NCBI RefSeq assembly: GCF_017254835.1
Contig: NZ_JAFKCW010000004.1
Span: forward strand, 401,266 to 465,265
Origin: Algoriphagus aestuariicola
Lineage (GTDB): Bacteria > Bacteroidota > Bacteroidia > Cytophagales > Cyclobacteriaceae
Length of the DNA stretch: 64,000 bases
Direction: 5' to 3'
The notes beneath the pieces were generated by a model. It was not told the origin of the DNA. It saw nothing but the letters and a program-made list of their open reading frames with translations, and ran no database searches. The translations under genes were made by a program, and so were the position numbers. Position 1 is the first letter of the stretch; every line of letters starts with the position of its first letter. Below, in pieces: positions 51,596 to 61,096 of the stretch.

Positions 51596-54046
51596 ATGAA
51601 AATCATCAAGTTTGGAGGTTCATCCGTAGCGAACCCCGAAAACATCCGAAAGGTTTTTGCGATCCTTCAGGATAAGCTCAAGCAACACGAAATCGCCATC
51701 GTATTTTCCGCATTTGGGGGAGTCACCGAAAGCCTCCTGACCATCGCGCGATTGGCTAGAGAGGGAGACCAGGCCTATCGGGATTTGCTCCAGACTTTGG
51801 AAGAGAAGCATCTTGATATCGTGCGACAGCTGATTGCGGTGCAAAACCAATCCACCGTGATGACCTATGTCAAGGTGCGGTTTAAGGAGCTCGAAGACCT
51901 GTTTCACGGTATTTTTCTGATCAAGGAAAACTCAAGCCGAACGCTGGATTATGTTGCCAGCTTTGGTGAGCGGCTTTCCGCATTCATCTTGGCCGAGGCT
52001 ATGGCAGGCAAGGGCATCAAGACGCAGTTTGTCGATGCAAGGGATGTGATCCGCACCAACGACCGCTTTGGTCAGGCCCGTGTCGACTATGAGGTGACCA
52101 ATGCCCTGATCAAGGATTATTTTCTGAAAAATGACGGCGTAAAGGTCATCACCGGTTTCATTGCCTCCACTGCGAAAGGGGAAACCACCACGCTGGGAAG
52201 ATCGGGCTCCGACTATACCGCTGCGATTTTCGCTGGCGCTTTGGAAGCACAGGATCTGGAGATCTGGACTGACGTATCGGGCGTGCTGACTTCCGATCCG
52301 AAGATGGTTTATACCGCTTTCACCATTCCTCAGCTGAGCTACAATGAAGCGATGGAACTGTCGCACTTCGGTGCCAAGGTGATTTTCCCGGCTACCATGC
52401 AGCCGGCAATGAAAAAGAACATTCCGATCTACATCAAGAATACTTTTGAACCCGAAAACCCAGGCACGCTGATCAACGGGGAAGTGAGCCATGGTGCCTT
52501 GATCAAAGGGATCAGCTCCATGTCCAATATCTCCATTGTGACCGTACAGGGAGCGGGCTTGATCGAAGGCGGAGCTACTGTGAGCCGTGTTTTCAGGGCG
52601 CTTGCCGAAGCTAAAGTCAATATCGTTTTGATTTCACAGGCTTCGTCGGAGCATAGTATCTGCCTTGCCATCAAGACCCATGAAGCATTCTTGGCCAAGG
52701 AATCGATCGAAAAGGAGTTTTTCTATGAGATCAAATCGGGCGAAATGGACGAAGTGTCCCTGCTTCATGGGCTCGCTACCATCGCGGTGGTAGGTGAAAA
52801 TATGAAACAAAACCCTGGCGCCTCCGGCCGAATGTTCCGCGCCTTGGGCCGAAACAACGTCAACGTGGCGGCTATAGCGCAGGGAAGTTCTGAATTGAAC
52901 ATCTCTGCCGTAATCCCCCAGCCCGACTTGCAAAAAGCCCTCAACGCACTCCATGAGGCATTTTTCCTTTCGGAAAACAAAGTGCTACACGTATTCTTGG
53001 TAGGTACCGGCCTGATCGGGCAGGCGCTGATGAAGATGATCGCTTCCCAGCAAAATAAGCTGCTCAAGGACAACGAACTCGATGTCCAGATCCATGGCTT
53101 GGCAAACAGTCGCTTCATGGCTTTCCATGAAGACGGATTTGAGCTGAAGCCCGCTTACCAGCTGAGTGACAAAGACGAGCCCATGGATTTGGAAAAGTTC
53201 ATCCAAAAAATGGAGGAAATGAACTTCTCCAACTCGGTATTTGTGGACTGTACTGCTAGCCAAGATGTCGCTGATGCGTACTCCCGCGTGCTGGAAGCCA
53301 AGGTAGCCATCGTGACTCCAAACAAGCGAGCCAATTCCGGTTCCATGGACCAATATCGTGCGCTTAAGCGTATTGCCAAACGCCGTGGCGTCAAGTTCCT
53401 ATACGAAACCAACGTGGCCGCCGGCCTCCCGGTGATCAATACGCTCCAGGACTTAATGCTCTCAGGAGACAAAGTCATCCGAATAGAGGCAGTGCTGAGC
53501 GGTTCTATGAATTTTATCTTTTCCGAGCTGGAAAATGGTGCGCCTTTCTCCGAAGTGGTGAAAATCGCCAAAGATAAAGGCTATACCGAGCCTGACCCAA
53601 GGGATGATCTGTCCGGTATGGATGTGGCCAGAAAGATCCTCATCCTGGGCAGAGAGGCCGAGCAGGTGCTGGAGTTTGACGACATCACCATCCAAAGTAT
53701 GGTGCCTGCAGATTGTCAGCACGCAGCTACCGTGCCGGAGTTTTTTGAAAAACTGAGCGGCCACGATGGAGACTTTGCCAAGCTTCTCCGTAAGGCAGGC
53801 GAAAATGGCGAAAGGCTCCGCTTTATGGCGACGTTGGAAGATGGCAAAGCAAAAGTAGGTTTGAAGTCACTTCCTGAATCACATCCCTTCTCCAGTTTGA
53901 AGGGATCCGACAACATGATCCTCCTGACTACAGACCGCTACCACGATCGTCCGATGATCATCCGGGGTCCCGGAGCGGGAGCGGACGTGACAGCAGCCGG
54001 AGTATTTGCTGATGTCATCCGAATCGGTAATTACACCAGAGAGTAA
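51596..54046 (+). CDS. thrA: Bifunctional aspartate kinase/homoserine dehydrogenase
   Basis: 816 aa. Aspartokinase at the N-terminus (KIIKFGGSSVANPENI), two ACT-type regulatory segments near 310-460 (ISIVTVQGAGLIEGGATVSR, IAVVGENMKQNPGASGRMF), and a homoserine dehydrogenase domain from about 465 (FLVGTGLIGQALMKMI, VTPNKRANSG, EAVLSGSMNFIFSELE). Catalyses the first and third steps from aspartate towards threonine; ACT domains suggest Thr feedback. First gene of a thrABC operon; stop overlaps thrB start (TAATG). Confidence 0.95.
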   Translation: MKIIKFGGSSVANPENIRKVFAILQDKLKQHEIAIVFSAFGGVTESLLTIARLAREGDQAYRDLLQTLEEKHLDIVRQLIAVQNQSTVMTYVKVRFKELEDLFHGIFLIKENSSRTLDYVASFGERLSAFILAEAMAGKGIKTQFVDARDVIRTNDRFGQARVDYEVTNALIKDYFLKNDGVKVITGFIASTAKGETTTLGRSGSDYTAAIFAGALEAQDLEIWTDVSGVLTSDPKMVYTAFTIPQLSYNEAMELSHFGAKVIFPATMQPAMKKNIPIYIKNTFEPENPGTLINGEVSHGALIKGISSMSNISIVTVQGAGLIEGGATVSRVFRALAEAKVNIVLISQASSEHSICLAIKTHEAFLAKESIEKEFFYEIKSGEMDEVSLLHGLATIAVVGENMKQNPGASGRMFRALGRNNVNVAAIAQGSSELNISAVIPQPDLQKALNALHEAFFLSENKVLHVFLVGTGLIGQALMKMIASQQNKLLKDNELDVQIHGLANSRFMAFHEDGFELKPAYQLSDKDEPMDLEKFIQKMEEMNFSNSVFVDCTASQDVADAYSRVLEAKVAIVTPNKRANSGSMDQYRALKRIAKRRGVKFLYETNVAAGLPVINTLQDLMLSGDKVIRIEAVLSGSMNFIFSELENGAPFSEVVKIAKDKGYTEPDPRDDLSGMDVARKILILGREAEQVLEFDDITIQSMVPADCQHAATVPEFFEKLSGHDGDFAKLLRKAGENGERLRFMATLEDGKAKVGLKSLPESHPFSSLKGSDNMILLTTDRYHDRPMIIRGPGAGADVTAAGVFADVIRIGNYTRE

Positions 54047-54981
54047 TGAAGGCGGTCAGGGCATTTGCGCCAGCTACCGTCGCCAATGTGTCTTGCGGGT
54101 TCGATATTCTCGGCTTTGCAATAGACGCGATGGGAGACGAGGTGGAGGTTCGGCTAAAAGACGAGACTGGACTGGTAGTCGTTTCTATCGAAGGGGATCA
54201 GGGAAGGCTTCCCTACGAAGTGGAGAAAAACACCTGTGCGGTTGCCATCCAGGCTATGCTTGACGAGATGGATCGACAGGTGGGTATGGAAATATACCTG
54301 CGTAAAGGCCTTCCGCTAGGTTCAGGCATGGGTTCCAGTGCGGCAAGTGCGGTTGCTGCGCTAGTCGCCGCCAACCGACTGCTTGGCGAACCGTTCGAAA
54401 AGAAGGGCCTGCTACCATTTGCGATGGCTGCCGAAAAAGTCGCCTGCGGCGCAGGCCATGCGGACAATGTTGCTCCCAGTTTGCTGGGCGGCTTCGTCCT
54501 GATCCGAGACTACCATCCCTTGGATGTGATCAAATTGCACGTACCAGAAGGATTGCACTGCACGCTCTTGCACCCGCATTTTGAACTGAAGACCTCTGAT
54601 TCCCGCTCGGTTTTGAGAGACAATGTCTCGCTGAAGCATTCGACGATTCAATCAGGAAATGTCGCGGGTCTTATTGCGGGGCTTTTCCAAGAAGACTTTG
54701 AGCTGATCGGCAGATCCCTGCGGGACGTGATCGCGGAGCCTTATCGCGCGACGCTGATTCCGGGTTTCTACGAAACCAAAGAAGCTGTAAAAGGTGCCGG
54801 TGCCTTAGGAATGGGGATTTCGGGATCCGGGCCAACGATGTTCGCACTTTCCAAAGGATCCGAAACATCCCCTGCAATCATCCGCGCTGCAGAGCAAGTA
54901 TATGAGTCCATCGGCTTGGGAGTGGATGCTTACCATTCCGCGGTCAACATCCGAGGAGCTTACGTGATAGAAGAAAAGTAA
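54046..54981 (+). CDS. thrB: Homoserine kinase
   Basis: 311 aa GHMP kinase: FAPATVANVSCGFDILGFA, the ATP loop PLGSGMGSSAASAVAAL, and GISGSGPTMFAL. Phosphorylates homoserine for threonine synthase. Starts within the thrA stop region (TAATG); 61 bp separates it from thrC. Confidence 0.95.
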   Translation: MKAVRAFAPATVANVSCGFDILGFAIDAMGDEVEVRLKDETGLVVVSIEGDQGRLPYEVEKNTCAVAIQAMLDEMDRQVGMEIYLRKGLPLGSGMGSSAASAVAALVAANRLLGEPFEKKGLLPFAMAAEKVACGAGHADNVAPSLLGGFVLIRDYHPLDVIKLHVPEGLHCTLLHPHFELKTSDSRSVLRDNVSLKHSTIQSGNVAGLIAGLFQEDFELIGRSLRDVIAEPYRATLIPGFYETKEAVKGAGALGMGISGSGPTMFALSKGSETSPAIIRAAEQVYESIGLGVDAYHSAVNIRGAYVIEEK

Positions 54982-55042
54982 ATCTGGTCAACGGTCGACT
55001 GTCTACTGGCGACGGCCAATGTCCTTAGCTTGAAAATACCCT

Positions 55043-56341
55043 ATGCTGTACTTCAGTACCAATAATCCCAGCCACAAAGTTTCTCTTTCCCAAGCCGTCA
55101 TTAAGGGCCTTGCCCCTGACAATGGGCTCTATATGCCGGAGCGGATTCCGGTCTTGCCAAAGGAACTGATTAAAAGTCTTTCTAAAATGAGCTTCCGTGA
55201 AATTGGCTATGCCGTGATTGGTGCCCTTTTTTCGGAGGATATGAAAGAAAACCAGATCAAGGAGCTGGTGGATCATACGCTGACATTCGATGCTCCGATC
55301 GTGAAGGTGGAGGATGATGTTTACAGCTTGGAACTCTTTCATGGGCCGACTTTGGCTTTCAAGGATTTTGGGGCAAGGTTCTGCTCCAAGCTGATGAGCA
55401 TGCTTCACGGGGAAAATGATAAAACCGTCCGGGTCTTGGTAGCGACTTCCGGTGACACGGGAAGTGCCGTAGCCAATGGTTTTCTGGGAGTCGATGGGGT
55501 AGAAGTGATCATCCTTTTTCCAAAGGGAAAAGTCAGCCTGCTGCAGGAAAAACAATTCACAACCCTCGGCCAAAACATCACGACCCTGGAAGTAGATGGG
55601 GTTTTTGACGACTGTCAGGCGCTGGTGAAGCAGGCTTTTCTCGATGCCGAACTGAATGAAAAACTATTGCTGACTTCGGCCAATTCCATCAATATCGCGC
55701 GCTGGATTCCCCAGTGCCTGTATTACTTCTATGCGTATTCTAGACTTCCAGAAATGGGAAAGAAGATCGTTTTTGCCGTTCCAAGCGGGAATTTTGGCAA
55801 CATCGGCGCCGGGATTTTAGCGCAAAGAATGGGGCTGCCGATCGACCACTTCGTAGCGGCTACCAATGTCAACAAGGTGGTGCCGGATTATTTGAGAGGT
55901 GATGCTTTTGCCGCGAAGCCTTCCATCCAGACGTTGTCCAACAGCATGGATGTGGGTAATCCCAGCAATTTTCCTAGACTTCTTTCGCTTTACCACAATG
56001 ACGAGAGCCTGTTCCGGGAAAAAGTGGGAGGCTATTTTTATTCCGATGAGGAAACGATCCAAGCCATCCAAGCCGTAAAGCCGAAAGGCTACACCTTGGA
56101 CCCGCATGGCGCAGTGGGCTATTTGGGATTAAAGGATTTCATGTCGGAGAATCCGGGCTATGTAGGCGTGTTTTTGGAGACTGCCCATCCGGGCAAGTTC
56201 CGGGATGTGGTGGAGGAAGCTTTGAAGGAAGAATTGGTGTTGCCTGAGCGATTGGCTGCTTTCTTGGAAGGCGAGAAGAAAGTGATCCCGATGGGGAAAA
56301 GCTTTGGGGAGTTTAAGGGGTATTTGGAGGGATTGGTATAG
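55043..56341 (+). CDS. thrC: Threonine synthase
   Basis: 432 aa. PLP lysine in FHGPTLAFKDFGARF, phosphate-binding region SGDTGSAVANGFLG and FAVPSGNFGNIGAGILA, and SMDVGNPSNFPR. Converts O-phosphohomoserine to threonine. Third gene of the thr operon; the 61-bp spacer from thrB contains a GTCGAC motif also seen after thrC and after 59301. Confidence 0.95.
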   Translation: MLYFSTNNPSHKVSLSQAVIKGLAPDNGLYMPERIPVLPKELIKSLSKMSFREIGYAVIGALFSEDMKENQIKELVDHTLTFDAPIVKVEDDVYSLELFHGPTLAFKDFGARFCSKLMSMLHGENDKTVRVLVATSGDTGSAVANGFLGVDGVEVIILFPKGKVSLLQEKQFTTLGQNITTLEVDGVFDDCQALVKQAFLDAELNEKLLLTSANSINIARWIPQCLYYFYAYSRLPEMGKKIVFAVPSGNFGNIGAGILAQRMGLPIDHFVAATNVNKVVPDYLRGDAFAAKPSIQTLSNSMDVGNPSNFPRLLSLYHNDESLFREKVGGYFYSDEETIQAIQAVKPKGYTLDPHGAVGYLGLKDFMSENPGYVGVFLETAHPGKFRDVVEEALKEELVLPERLAAFLEGEKKVIPMGKSFGEFKGYLEGLV

Positions 56342-56405
56342 TCGACTGATGGTGTAATTTGATGCTATTCAAAACACTAAAAGTCTTACTATGTAGTTGG
56401 TCTTT

Positions 56406-56810
56406 CTAAACCAGTTCCTTAGGCTCGAAAACCGCGATCTGGCTAGAAGAGAAGTCCTTTGAGTTTCGGGTGATGATTCCGGTGATATTTGGAATTTTTA
56501 AAGCGCAGAAGTGCTGAACACCATCCTCCAAATCCTTAAAGTCGGAGCGTATTGCAGCTTCGATGTCAGATTTTTCCACCGAAACCAGGGAAAGAAAGTT
56601 CAAGATTCCTCCGATTTTTTGCCTGCTTTGATTCTCTCCGATCTCCTTGGAAAGGATGTAGTAAGTGGTCAGAATAGAATTAACGGAGGTCCACAGTTGC
56701 CATTCCCTGGTTAATCCTTTTTCAAAAATTTTTAATGCGAATTGCCCATACGGGAATCGGTTGCCCAAAAAGTCCAACAAGATGTTGGTGTCCAAAAAAT
56801 AGGGTTTCAT
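56406..56810 (-). CDS. PIN-domain protein, probable VapC-like toxin
   Basis: 134 aa. Acidic residues of a PIN RNase: D in FLDTNILLDFLG (start), E/D in KDLEDGVQHFCA and a final D in ITRNSKDF. Overlaps the upstream DUF6364 gene by 4 bp (ATGA), the classic toxin-antitoxin layout. Likely cleaves RNA when free. Confidence 0.85.
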   Translation of the reverse strand: MKPYFLDTNILLDFLGNRFPYGQFALKIFEKGLTREWQLWTSVNSILTTYYILSKEIGENQSRQKIGGILNFLSLVSVEKSDIEAAIRSDFKDLEDGVQHFCALKIPNITGIITRNSKDFSSSQIAVFEPKELV

Positions 56811-57058
56811 GATTTCTGTTTTTCCGCCAAGATTTGTCTGATTGTCTCCTTTTCGTTTAAATCTACAGGCAAGTTTACTGTGCCAAAAAGGCCTTGGAAT
56901 TCTTCAGGAATCTCCAACTGCTTATTTTCGGACTCTTTGACTTCTTTTTCAAGGTAATTTTCCACCAGATCAGAAAGGCTTCTTCCTGATTCATTTGCAA
57001 ATTTCTTTGCCTTCTCGATCAGAGACTTTTCAATGGTTAGAGTCAACTTAGTTTTCAT
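56807..57058 (-). CDS. DUF6364-family antitoxin candidate
   Basis: 83 aa, begins KTKLTLTIEKSLIEKAKKFA and continues ESGRSLSDLVENYLEKEVKE: a ribbon-helix-helix-like N-terminus with an amphipathic helix, as in DUF6364 proteins next to PIN toxins. It precedes the toxin gene with a 4-bp overlap. Confidence 0.83.
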   Translation of the reverse strand: MKTKLTLTIEKSLIEKAKKFANESGRSLSDLVENYLEKEVKESENKQLEIPEEFQGLFGTVNLPVDLNEKETIRQILAEKQKS

Positions 57059-57152
57059 GACACGTGTGAGCTGTGATAAATATACGTATAGGGAAGGATT
57101 TTGATACCCTGCGATTAGATTTCTTTGGGTTCTGAAGGATTCTAGCGTTCAT

Positions 57153-58082
57153 TCAATGTTGTCTGAGGACCGAATTGATTTCTTGGTTTATGCTGGATAT
57201 TTGATTTTTCGCTTCCTCTATAGGCATCCCCTCAGCCAATCCAGGCCGTTGATGTCCCGTTTGAGTTAGCCAGGCATTTCTCAGGATTTCTTGCCGCTTT
57301 TGGATGAGTTGAAGGACATTCATCCCCTCTGGAAAATCCGTCAATAGTTCCTCGATAGAGTTTGCAACTGTCATCTCCGTTTCTCCCAATCCCATAAGAA
57401 TCTCCTTCGCCATCAGAAAATGTCCAGCTTCGTTGGGATGGACTCCGTCTTTCGCAAAAACAAAATCAGGGTTTTTGAAGCGATTATCTTCAAGTGCTTT
57501 CCTCATCGGCCAATGCAGATCGATCACTTGCCATTGCTTTGTGTAGCGCAGGCTGATCAGCCAGTCAGAGTAGACATCCAAGACATTGGCATAAGCGGCG
57601 CCTTTGCGGGGATCATAGATTGGAGGTGTCACATGAATGATTTTCGCTCCCGAATTCTCGACTGTCTGATGCATCCATTCCATCCCATCCTTGAATTTTT
57701 CAAATCGATCATCATCCAGCGGGAGGTAGATACCATCATTCATACCGTAGTTGGCGATCACGAGATCGGGTTTTAGCTGTGTCAAAACCCGCTGCAATCG
57801 CTCTCTTAGATCCGGCCGGGGAAACTTGCCTTCGGCGTGATTGGGCTCGGAAAGACCGGAAACTGTCTCACTCGGTAGGCCAAGGTTGATGATTTCCAGA
57901 TTCCGATCTGGATAGGCGAGGGTAAAATATGCGTCGAGGTAGGAAACAAATTTACCGTTGTAAGTGATGCTGTTTCCTAGAAAGACAATTCGCTTTGTTT
58001 CTTCAGGGATGGCGTAGTTCTGCGCGAAGCTCTGGAAATTTATCAGCGAGAAAAGAAGAAGAACGGGGATGTATTTAACCAT
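57153..58082 (-). CDS. Secreted SGNH/GDSL-family hydrolase
   Basis: 309 aa with a signal peptide (KYIPVLLLFSLINFQSFAQ). Block I VFLGNSITYNG carries the Ser, block II GLPSETVSG the Gly, block III NYGMNDG the Asn and block V DGVHPNEAGH the Asp-His. Substrate probably an acyl ester or carbohydrate ester. Divergent from the GH43 gene. Confidence 0.85.
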   Translation of the reverse strand: MVKYIPVLLLFSLINFQSFAQNYAIPEETKRIVFLGNSITYNGKFVSYLDAYFTLAYPDRNLEIINLGLPSETVSGLSEPNHAEGKFPRPDLRERLQRVLTQLKPDLVIANYGMNDGIYLPLDDDRFEKFKDGMEWMHQTVENSGAKIIHVTPPIYDPRKGAAYANVLDVYSDWLISLRYTKQWQVIDLHWPMRKALEDNRFKNPDFVFAKDGVHPNEAGHFLMAKEILMGLGETEMTVANSIEELLTDFPEGMNVLQLIQKRQEILRNAWLTQTGHQRPGLAEGMPIEEAKNQISSINQEINSVLRQH

Positions 58083-58200
58083 AGTTTATTGGATTGGGTC
58101 ATCTCTTCAAAATCAGGTGATAATTGTCAGTTTGGAATAGATCTGTCTATTTATTTCTTAATTTGATTCTTAAACCTAATCTAACTCTACCTATTATTCT

Positions 58201-59301
58201 ATGAAAAACCCAATCAAATGGTGCTTGTCTTATGGACTGTTGATCACCGGAGCCTTAGCCTGCTCTGCTCCAAAGCAGGAGGAAATGGCTGAGAAACCCA
58301 CAGAAGATAGCATTGCGGCCAAGTACAACCATCAGCCACTTGTGACCGATCTCTTTACTGCCGATCCCTCCGCGCACGTTTTCGAGGGCAAAATATACAT
58401 CTATCCCTCCCACGATATCAAGACGGATGTCCCACAGGACGATATGGGCTCCCATTTTGACATGAGGGATTATCATGTCTACTCCATTGAGAAGCCCGGA
58501 TCACCTGTGACAGATCACGGAGTCGTGTTGAAATTGGAAGATATTCCATGGGCCAGTCGACAGCTATGGGCACCAGATGCTGCTGAGAAAGATGGAAAAT
58601 ATTATCTGTATTTTCCTGCCAAGGACATGGAAGGCATCTTCAAAATTGGCGTCGCAACTTCGGACAAACCAAGTGGTCCATTTACTGCCGAGCCTGAGCC
58701 GATTCCGGGTACATTCAGCATGGATCCGGCAGTCTTTCAGGAAGGCTCCGACTATTTCCTGATTTGGGGTGGTATCTGGGGCGGACAGTTGCAGTGGTAT
58801 GAAGATCAAAAACTCGTCTCAGGGCGAGACGGTCAGTTAACTGGGCTCCCAGAACCCGAAGAGCCGGCTTTGACTCCCTACATGGCGAAGCTGGGTGGGG
58901 ATATGAAATCTCTTTCTGAAAAGCCGAAAGAAATCCAAATTTTGGATGAAGGGGGCAATCCCATCAAAGCAGGTGACAATAACCGCCGCTTTTTTGAAGC
59001 CGCTTGGATGCACAAACTTGGAAGTACCTACTATTTGTCCTATTCAACGGGGGACACCCACTACATTGCCTATGCCACTGGCGACAATCCATACGGCCCT
59101 TTTACCTACCGAGGCAATGTATTGAACCCGGTAGAAGGTTGGACTAATCATCATTCTATTGTCCAGTTTGAGGGAAAATGGTATCTGTTTTACCACGACA
59201 CTCAGTTATCGGGAGATACACCCTTGCGAAATATCAAAATGGCGGAATTAACGCACAAGCCCGACGGGACCATTCAGACCGTGGATGCGATGAAAAAGTA
59301 G
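58201..59301 (+). CDS. GH43 glycoside hydrolase lipoprotein
   Basis: 366 aa; a lipobox ending in Cys about residue 21 (GALAC) marks it as a lipoprotein. Five-bladed propeller with acidic residues in TADPSAHVFEGKIYIYPSHD, FSMDPAVFQEGSDYFLIWGG and RFFEAAWMHKLGSTYYLSY, consistent with the family general base, pKa modulator and general acid. Cleaves arabino- or xylo-glycans in relatives. Followed by the terminator at 59378-59412. Divergent from the SGNH hydrolase; the two may act on the same glycan (inference). Confidence 0.88.
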   Translation: MKNPIKWCLSYGLLITGALACSAPKQEEMAEKPTEDSIAAKYNHQPLVTDLFTADPSAHVFEGKIYIYPSHDIKTDVPQDDMGSHFDMRDYHVYSIEKPGSPVTDHGVVLKLEDIPWASRQLWAPDAAEKDGKYYLYFPAKDMEGIFKIGVATSDKPSGPFTAEPEPIPGTFSMDPAVFQEGSDYFLIWGGIWGGQLQWYEDQKLVSGRDGQLTGLPEPEEPALTPYMAKLGGDMKSLSEKPKEIQILDEGGNPIKAGDNNRRFFEAAWMHKLGSTYYLSYSTGDTHYIAYATGDNPYGPFTYRGNVLNPVEGWTNHHSIVQFEGKWYLFYHDTQLSGDTPLRNIKMAELTHKPDGTIQTVDAMKK

Positions 59302-59377
59302 TTGCCGACGGTCGACCGAAGACCACGGAATGCTACTGTGGAACAATCACTAAGATCAGGTAGCGGAGAATATAAAG

Positions 59378-59412
59378 AGCCTGTCCAGAGTTTTGGGCAG
59401 GCTTATTTTTTT
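59378..59412 (+). terminator. Intrinsic terminator after the GH43 gene
   Basis: Stem AGCCTGTCC / GGGCAGGCT (one G-T pair) with an 8-nt loop, followed by TATTTTTTT. It overlaps the 3' end of the polyprenyl synthase gene on the other strand. Confidence 0.82.
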
Positions 59413-60377
59413 CTTTCTATGGTATAGCTGACCAGATCCTTGAGCGAGTTTCTGTAGATGGACTCTGGAAACTCCTCCAAAATACCCAGCGCTTCCAAGT
59501 AAAAGCCGTCCATTTTTTCCTTGGCATACTCCAGGCCTCCGCTCTTTTTTACAAAAGCAATCACTTCGTTGACGGCTTTTTTGTCCTCGGATCGGTTGCG
59601 GATAAGGTAGATGATTTTTTTCTTGGTCAGCCAGTCCGCATTGCGCAGGGCGTAGATCAGCGGGAGGGTCATTTTTTTCTCCTTGATGTCGATGCCGACC
59701 GGCTTGCCGATCTCCTCGTCGCCATAATCGAAGAGGTCATCCTTGATCTGGAAGGCCAAGCCGACTTTTTCTCCGAAAAGCCGCATTTTTTCAATCACCG
59801 CTTCGTCATTTTGAACGCTGGAGGCGCCGACGGCGCAGCAGCTGGCGATGAGGCTCGCAGTCTTTTGGCGGATGATTTCGTAGTAAACTTCCTCGTCCAC
59901 ATCCAGCTTGCGGGCCTTGTAGCTTTGGAGCAGCTCTCCCTCGGACATTTCCCTAACGGCATTTGACACGATGCGAAGCAGATGGTAATCTCCGTATTCT
60001 ACGCTCAGTAGTAATCCGCGGGAAAGCAAATAGTCTCCCACCAATACCGCGATTTTGTTTTTCCAAAGGGCATTTACCGAGAAAAAGCCCCTCCGGTAGT
60101 TGGCATCGTCGACGACATCGTCATGCACCAAACTGGCGGTGTGCAAGAGCTCGATCAGTGCAGCACCACGATGGGTGGACTCGTTGATTTCTCCAAAGAT
60201 CCCGGCCGTCAAAAAAACGAACATCGGACGCATCTGTTTGCCTTTGCGCTTGACGATGTAGTTGGTGATGTGGTCGAGGAGCTTGACCTTGCTTTTCATA
60301 AAGTCCCTGAACTTATGTTCGAATTGAGCCATTTCGGCTTCAATGGGGACTTGTATTTGTTTGAGGTCTGGTTTCAT
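59403..60377 (-). CDS. Polyprenyl (all-trans) diphosphate synthase
   Basis: 324 aa. First aspartate-rich motif DDVVD (in LVHDDVVDDANYRRG) and second DDLFD (in QIKDDLFDYGDEE) are intact, with the MRPMFVFLTAG N-terminal block. Elongates isopentenyl diphosphate to the long chain used for menaquinone. Chain length is not readable. The plus-strand terminator overlaps its end. Confidence 0.88.
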   Translation of the reverse strand: MKPDLKQIQVPIEAEMAQFEHKFRDFMKSKVKLLDHITNYIVKRKGKQMRPMFVFLTAGIFGEINESTHRGAALIELLHTASLVHDDVVDDANYRRGFFSVNALWKNKIAVLVGDYLLSRGLLLSVEYGDYHLLRIVSNAVREMSEGELLQSYKARKLDVDEEVYYEIIRQKTASLIASCCAVGASSVQNDEAVIEKMRLFGEKVGLAFQIKDDLFDYGDEEIGKPVGIDIKEKKMTLPLIYALRNADWLTKKKIIYLIRNRSEDKKAVNEVIAFVKKSGGLEYAKEKMDGFYLEALGILEEFPESIYRNSLKDLVSYTIERKK

Positions 60378-60536
60378 CCGGCAATGCTGGCGTAAAAATA
60401 ATACCCTTTAGCTCACGGGCAAGTGATTCTATGATAGACGCCCAATCAAACGCGTCAATCGGAGGATCGTTTTGGTACTTTTTGTGTATTTTGTATGAAC
60501 TGGAAATTCATCAAACCCATAAACGATCCAAACGCA

Positions 60537-61016
60537 ATGAAAAACATCCGAATTGAAATAAAATGGGGCGTCCTGTTTATCCTGGCCGGGCTGATCTGGA
60601 TGATCTTCGAAAAGGCGATGGGCTGGCATGATGTCCATATCGACCAGCATGCAACTTATACCCTGCTCTTTGCTCCAATTGCCATCGCCTTATACGTTTT
60701 TGCGCTTTTGGACAAGAAGAAGAACTTTTATGGAGGACGAATGAGCTTCAAGCAGGGTTTTGTCGCCGGCCTGATTGTCACCTTGGTCGTGGTGATCTTA
60801 ACCCCATTGAGCCAGTATATAACGAGTACTTTCATCACCCCGGATTATTTCAATAACGTCATATCGTACGCTGTATCAAGCGGGCAGATGGACCAGCAGG
60901 CCGCAGAGGAATATTTTAACCTGAAAAGCTACATCGTCCAATCCACGGTTTTTGCTGCGGTGATGGGCCTGGTGACCTCGGCGGTGGTCGCGTTTTTTGT
61001 CCGCTCAAAGTCTTGA
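60537..61016 (+). CDS. DUF4199 membrane protein
   Basis: 159 aa from ATG 60537; a longer frame begins at 60495 but 60537 gives the family N-terminus. Four hydrophobic segments (about 9-26, 36-58, 78-97, 132-155) and an amphipathic loop with YFNNVISYAVSSGQ fit DUF4199. Function unknown. Confidence 0.8.
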   Translation: MKNIRIEIKWGVLFILAGLIWMIFEKAMGWHDVHIDQHATYTLLFAPIAIALYVFALLDKKKNFYGGRMSFKQGFVAGLIVTLVVVILTPLSQYITSTFITPDYFNNVISYAVSSGQMDQQAAEEYFNLKSYIVQSTVFAAVMGLVTSAVVAFFVRSKS

Positions 61017-61061
61017 CAGCGTCGCCTTTCCAATGTTTTCTATTGGAAATGGCATTTTTTC

Positions 61062-61069
61062 TATCTTTG
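61062..61069 (+). promoter_or_regulatory. Putative -7 element (TATCTTTG) for the acyltransferase/gpsA operon
   Basis: Perfect TAnnTTTG match 28 bp upstream of the TTG start at 61097. A TTG at 61043-61045 lies at a shorter distance than usual, so the -33 box is uncertain. Confidence 0.45.
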
Positions 61070-61096
61070 AGGCCTTTCTAAAACCAGCATTCCACC

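Noticed and set aside
51324-51599. 91-aa frame with many His and Asp before thrA
   Set aside because: It looks like a His leader, but it overlaps the Thr-rich frame in another reading frame and the downstream genes are thr genes; the His/Asp richness follows from the ACC repeats.
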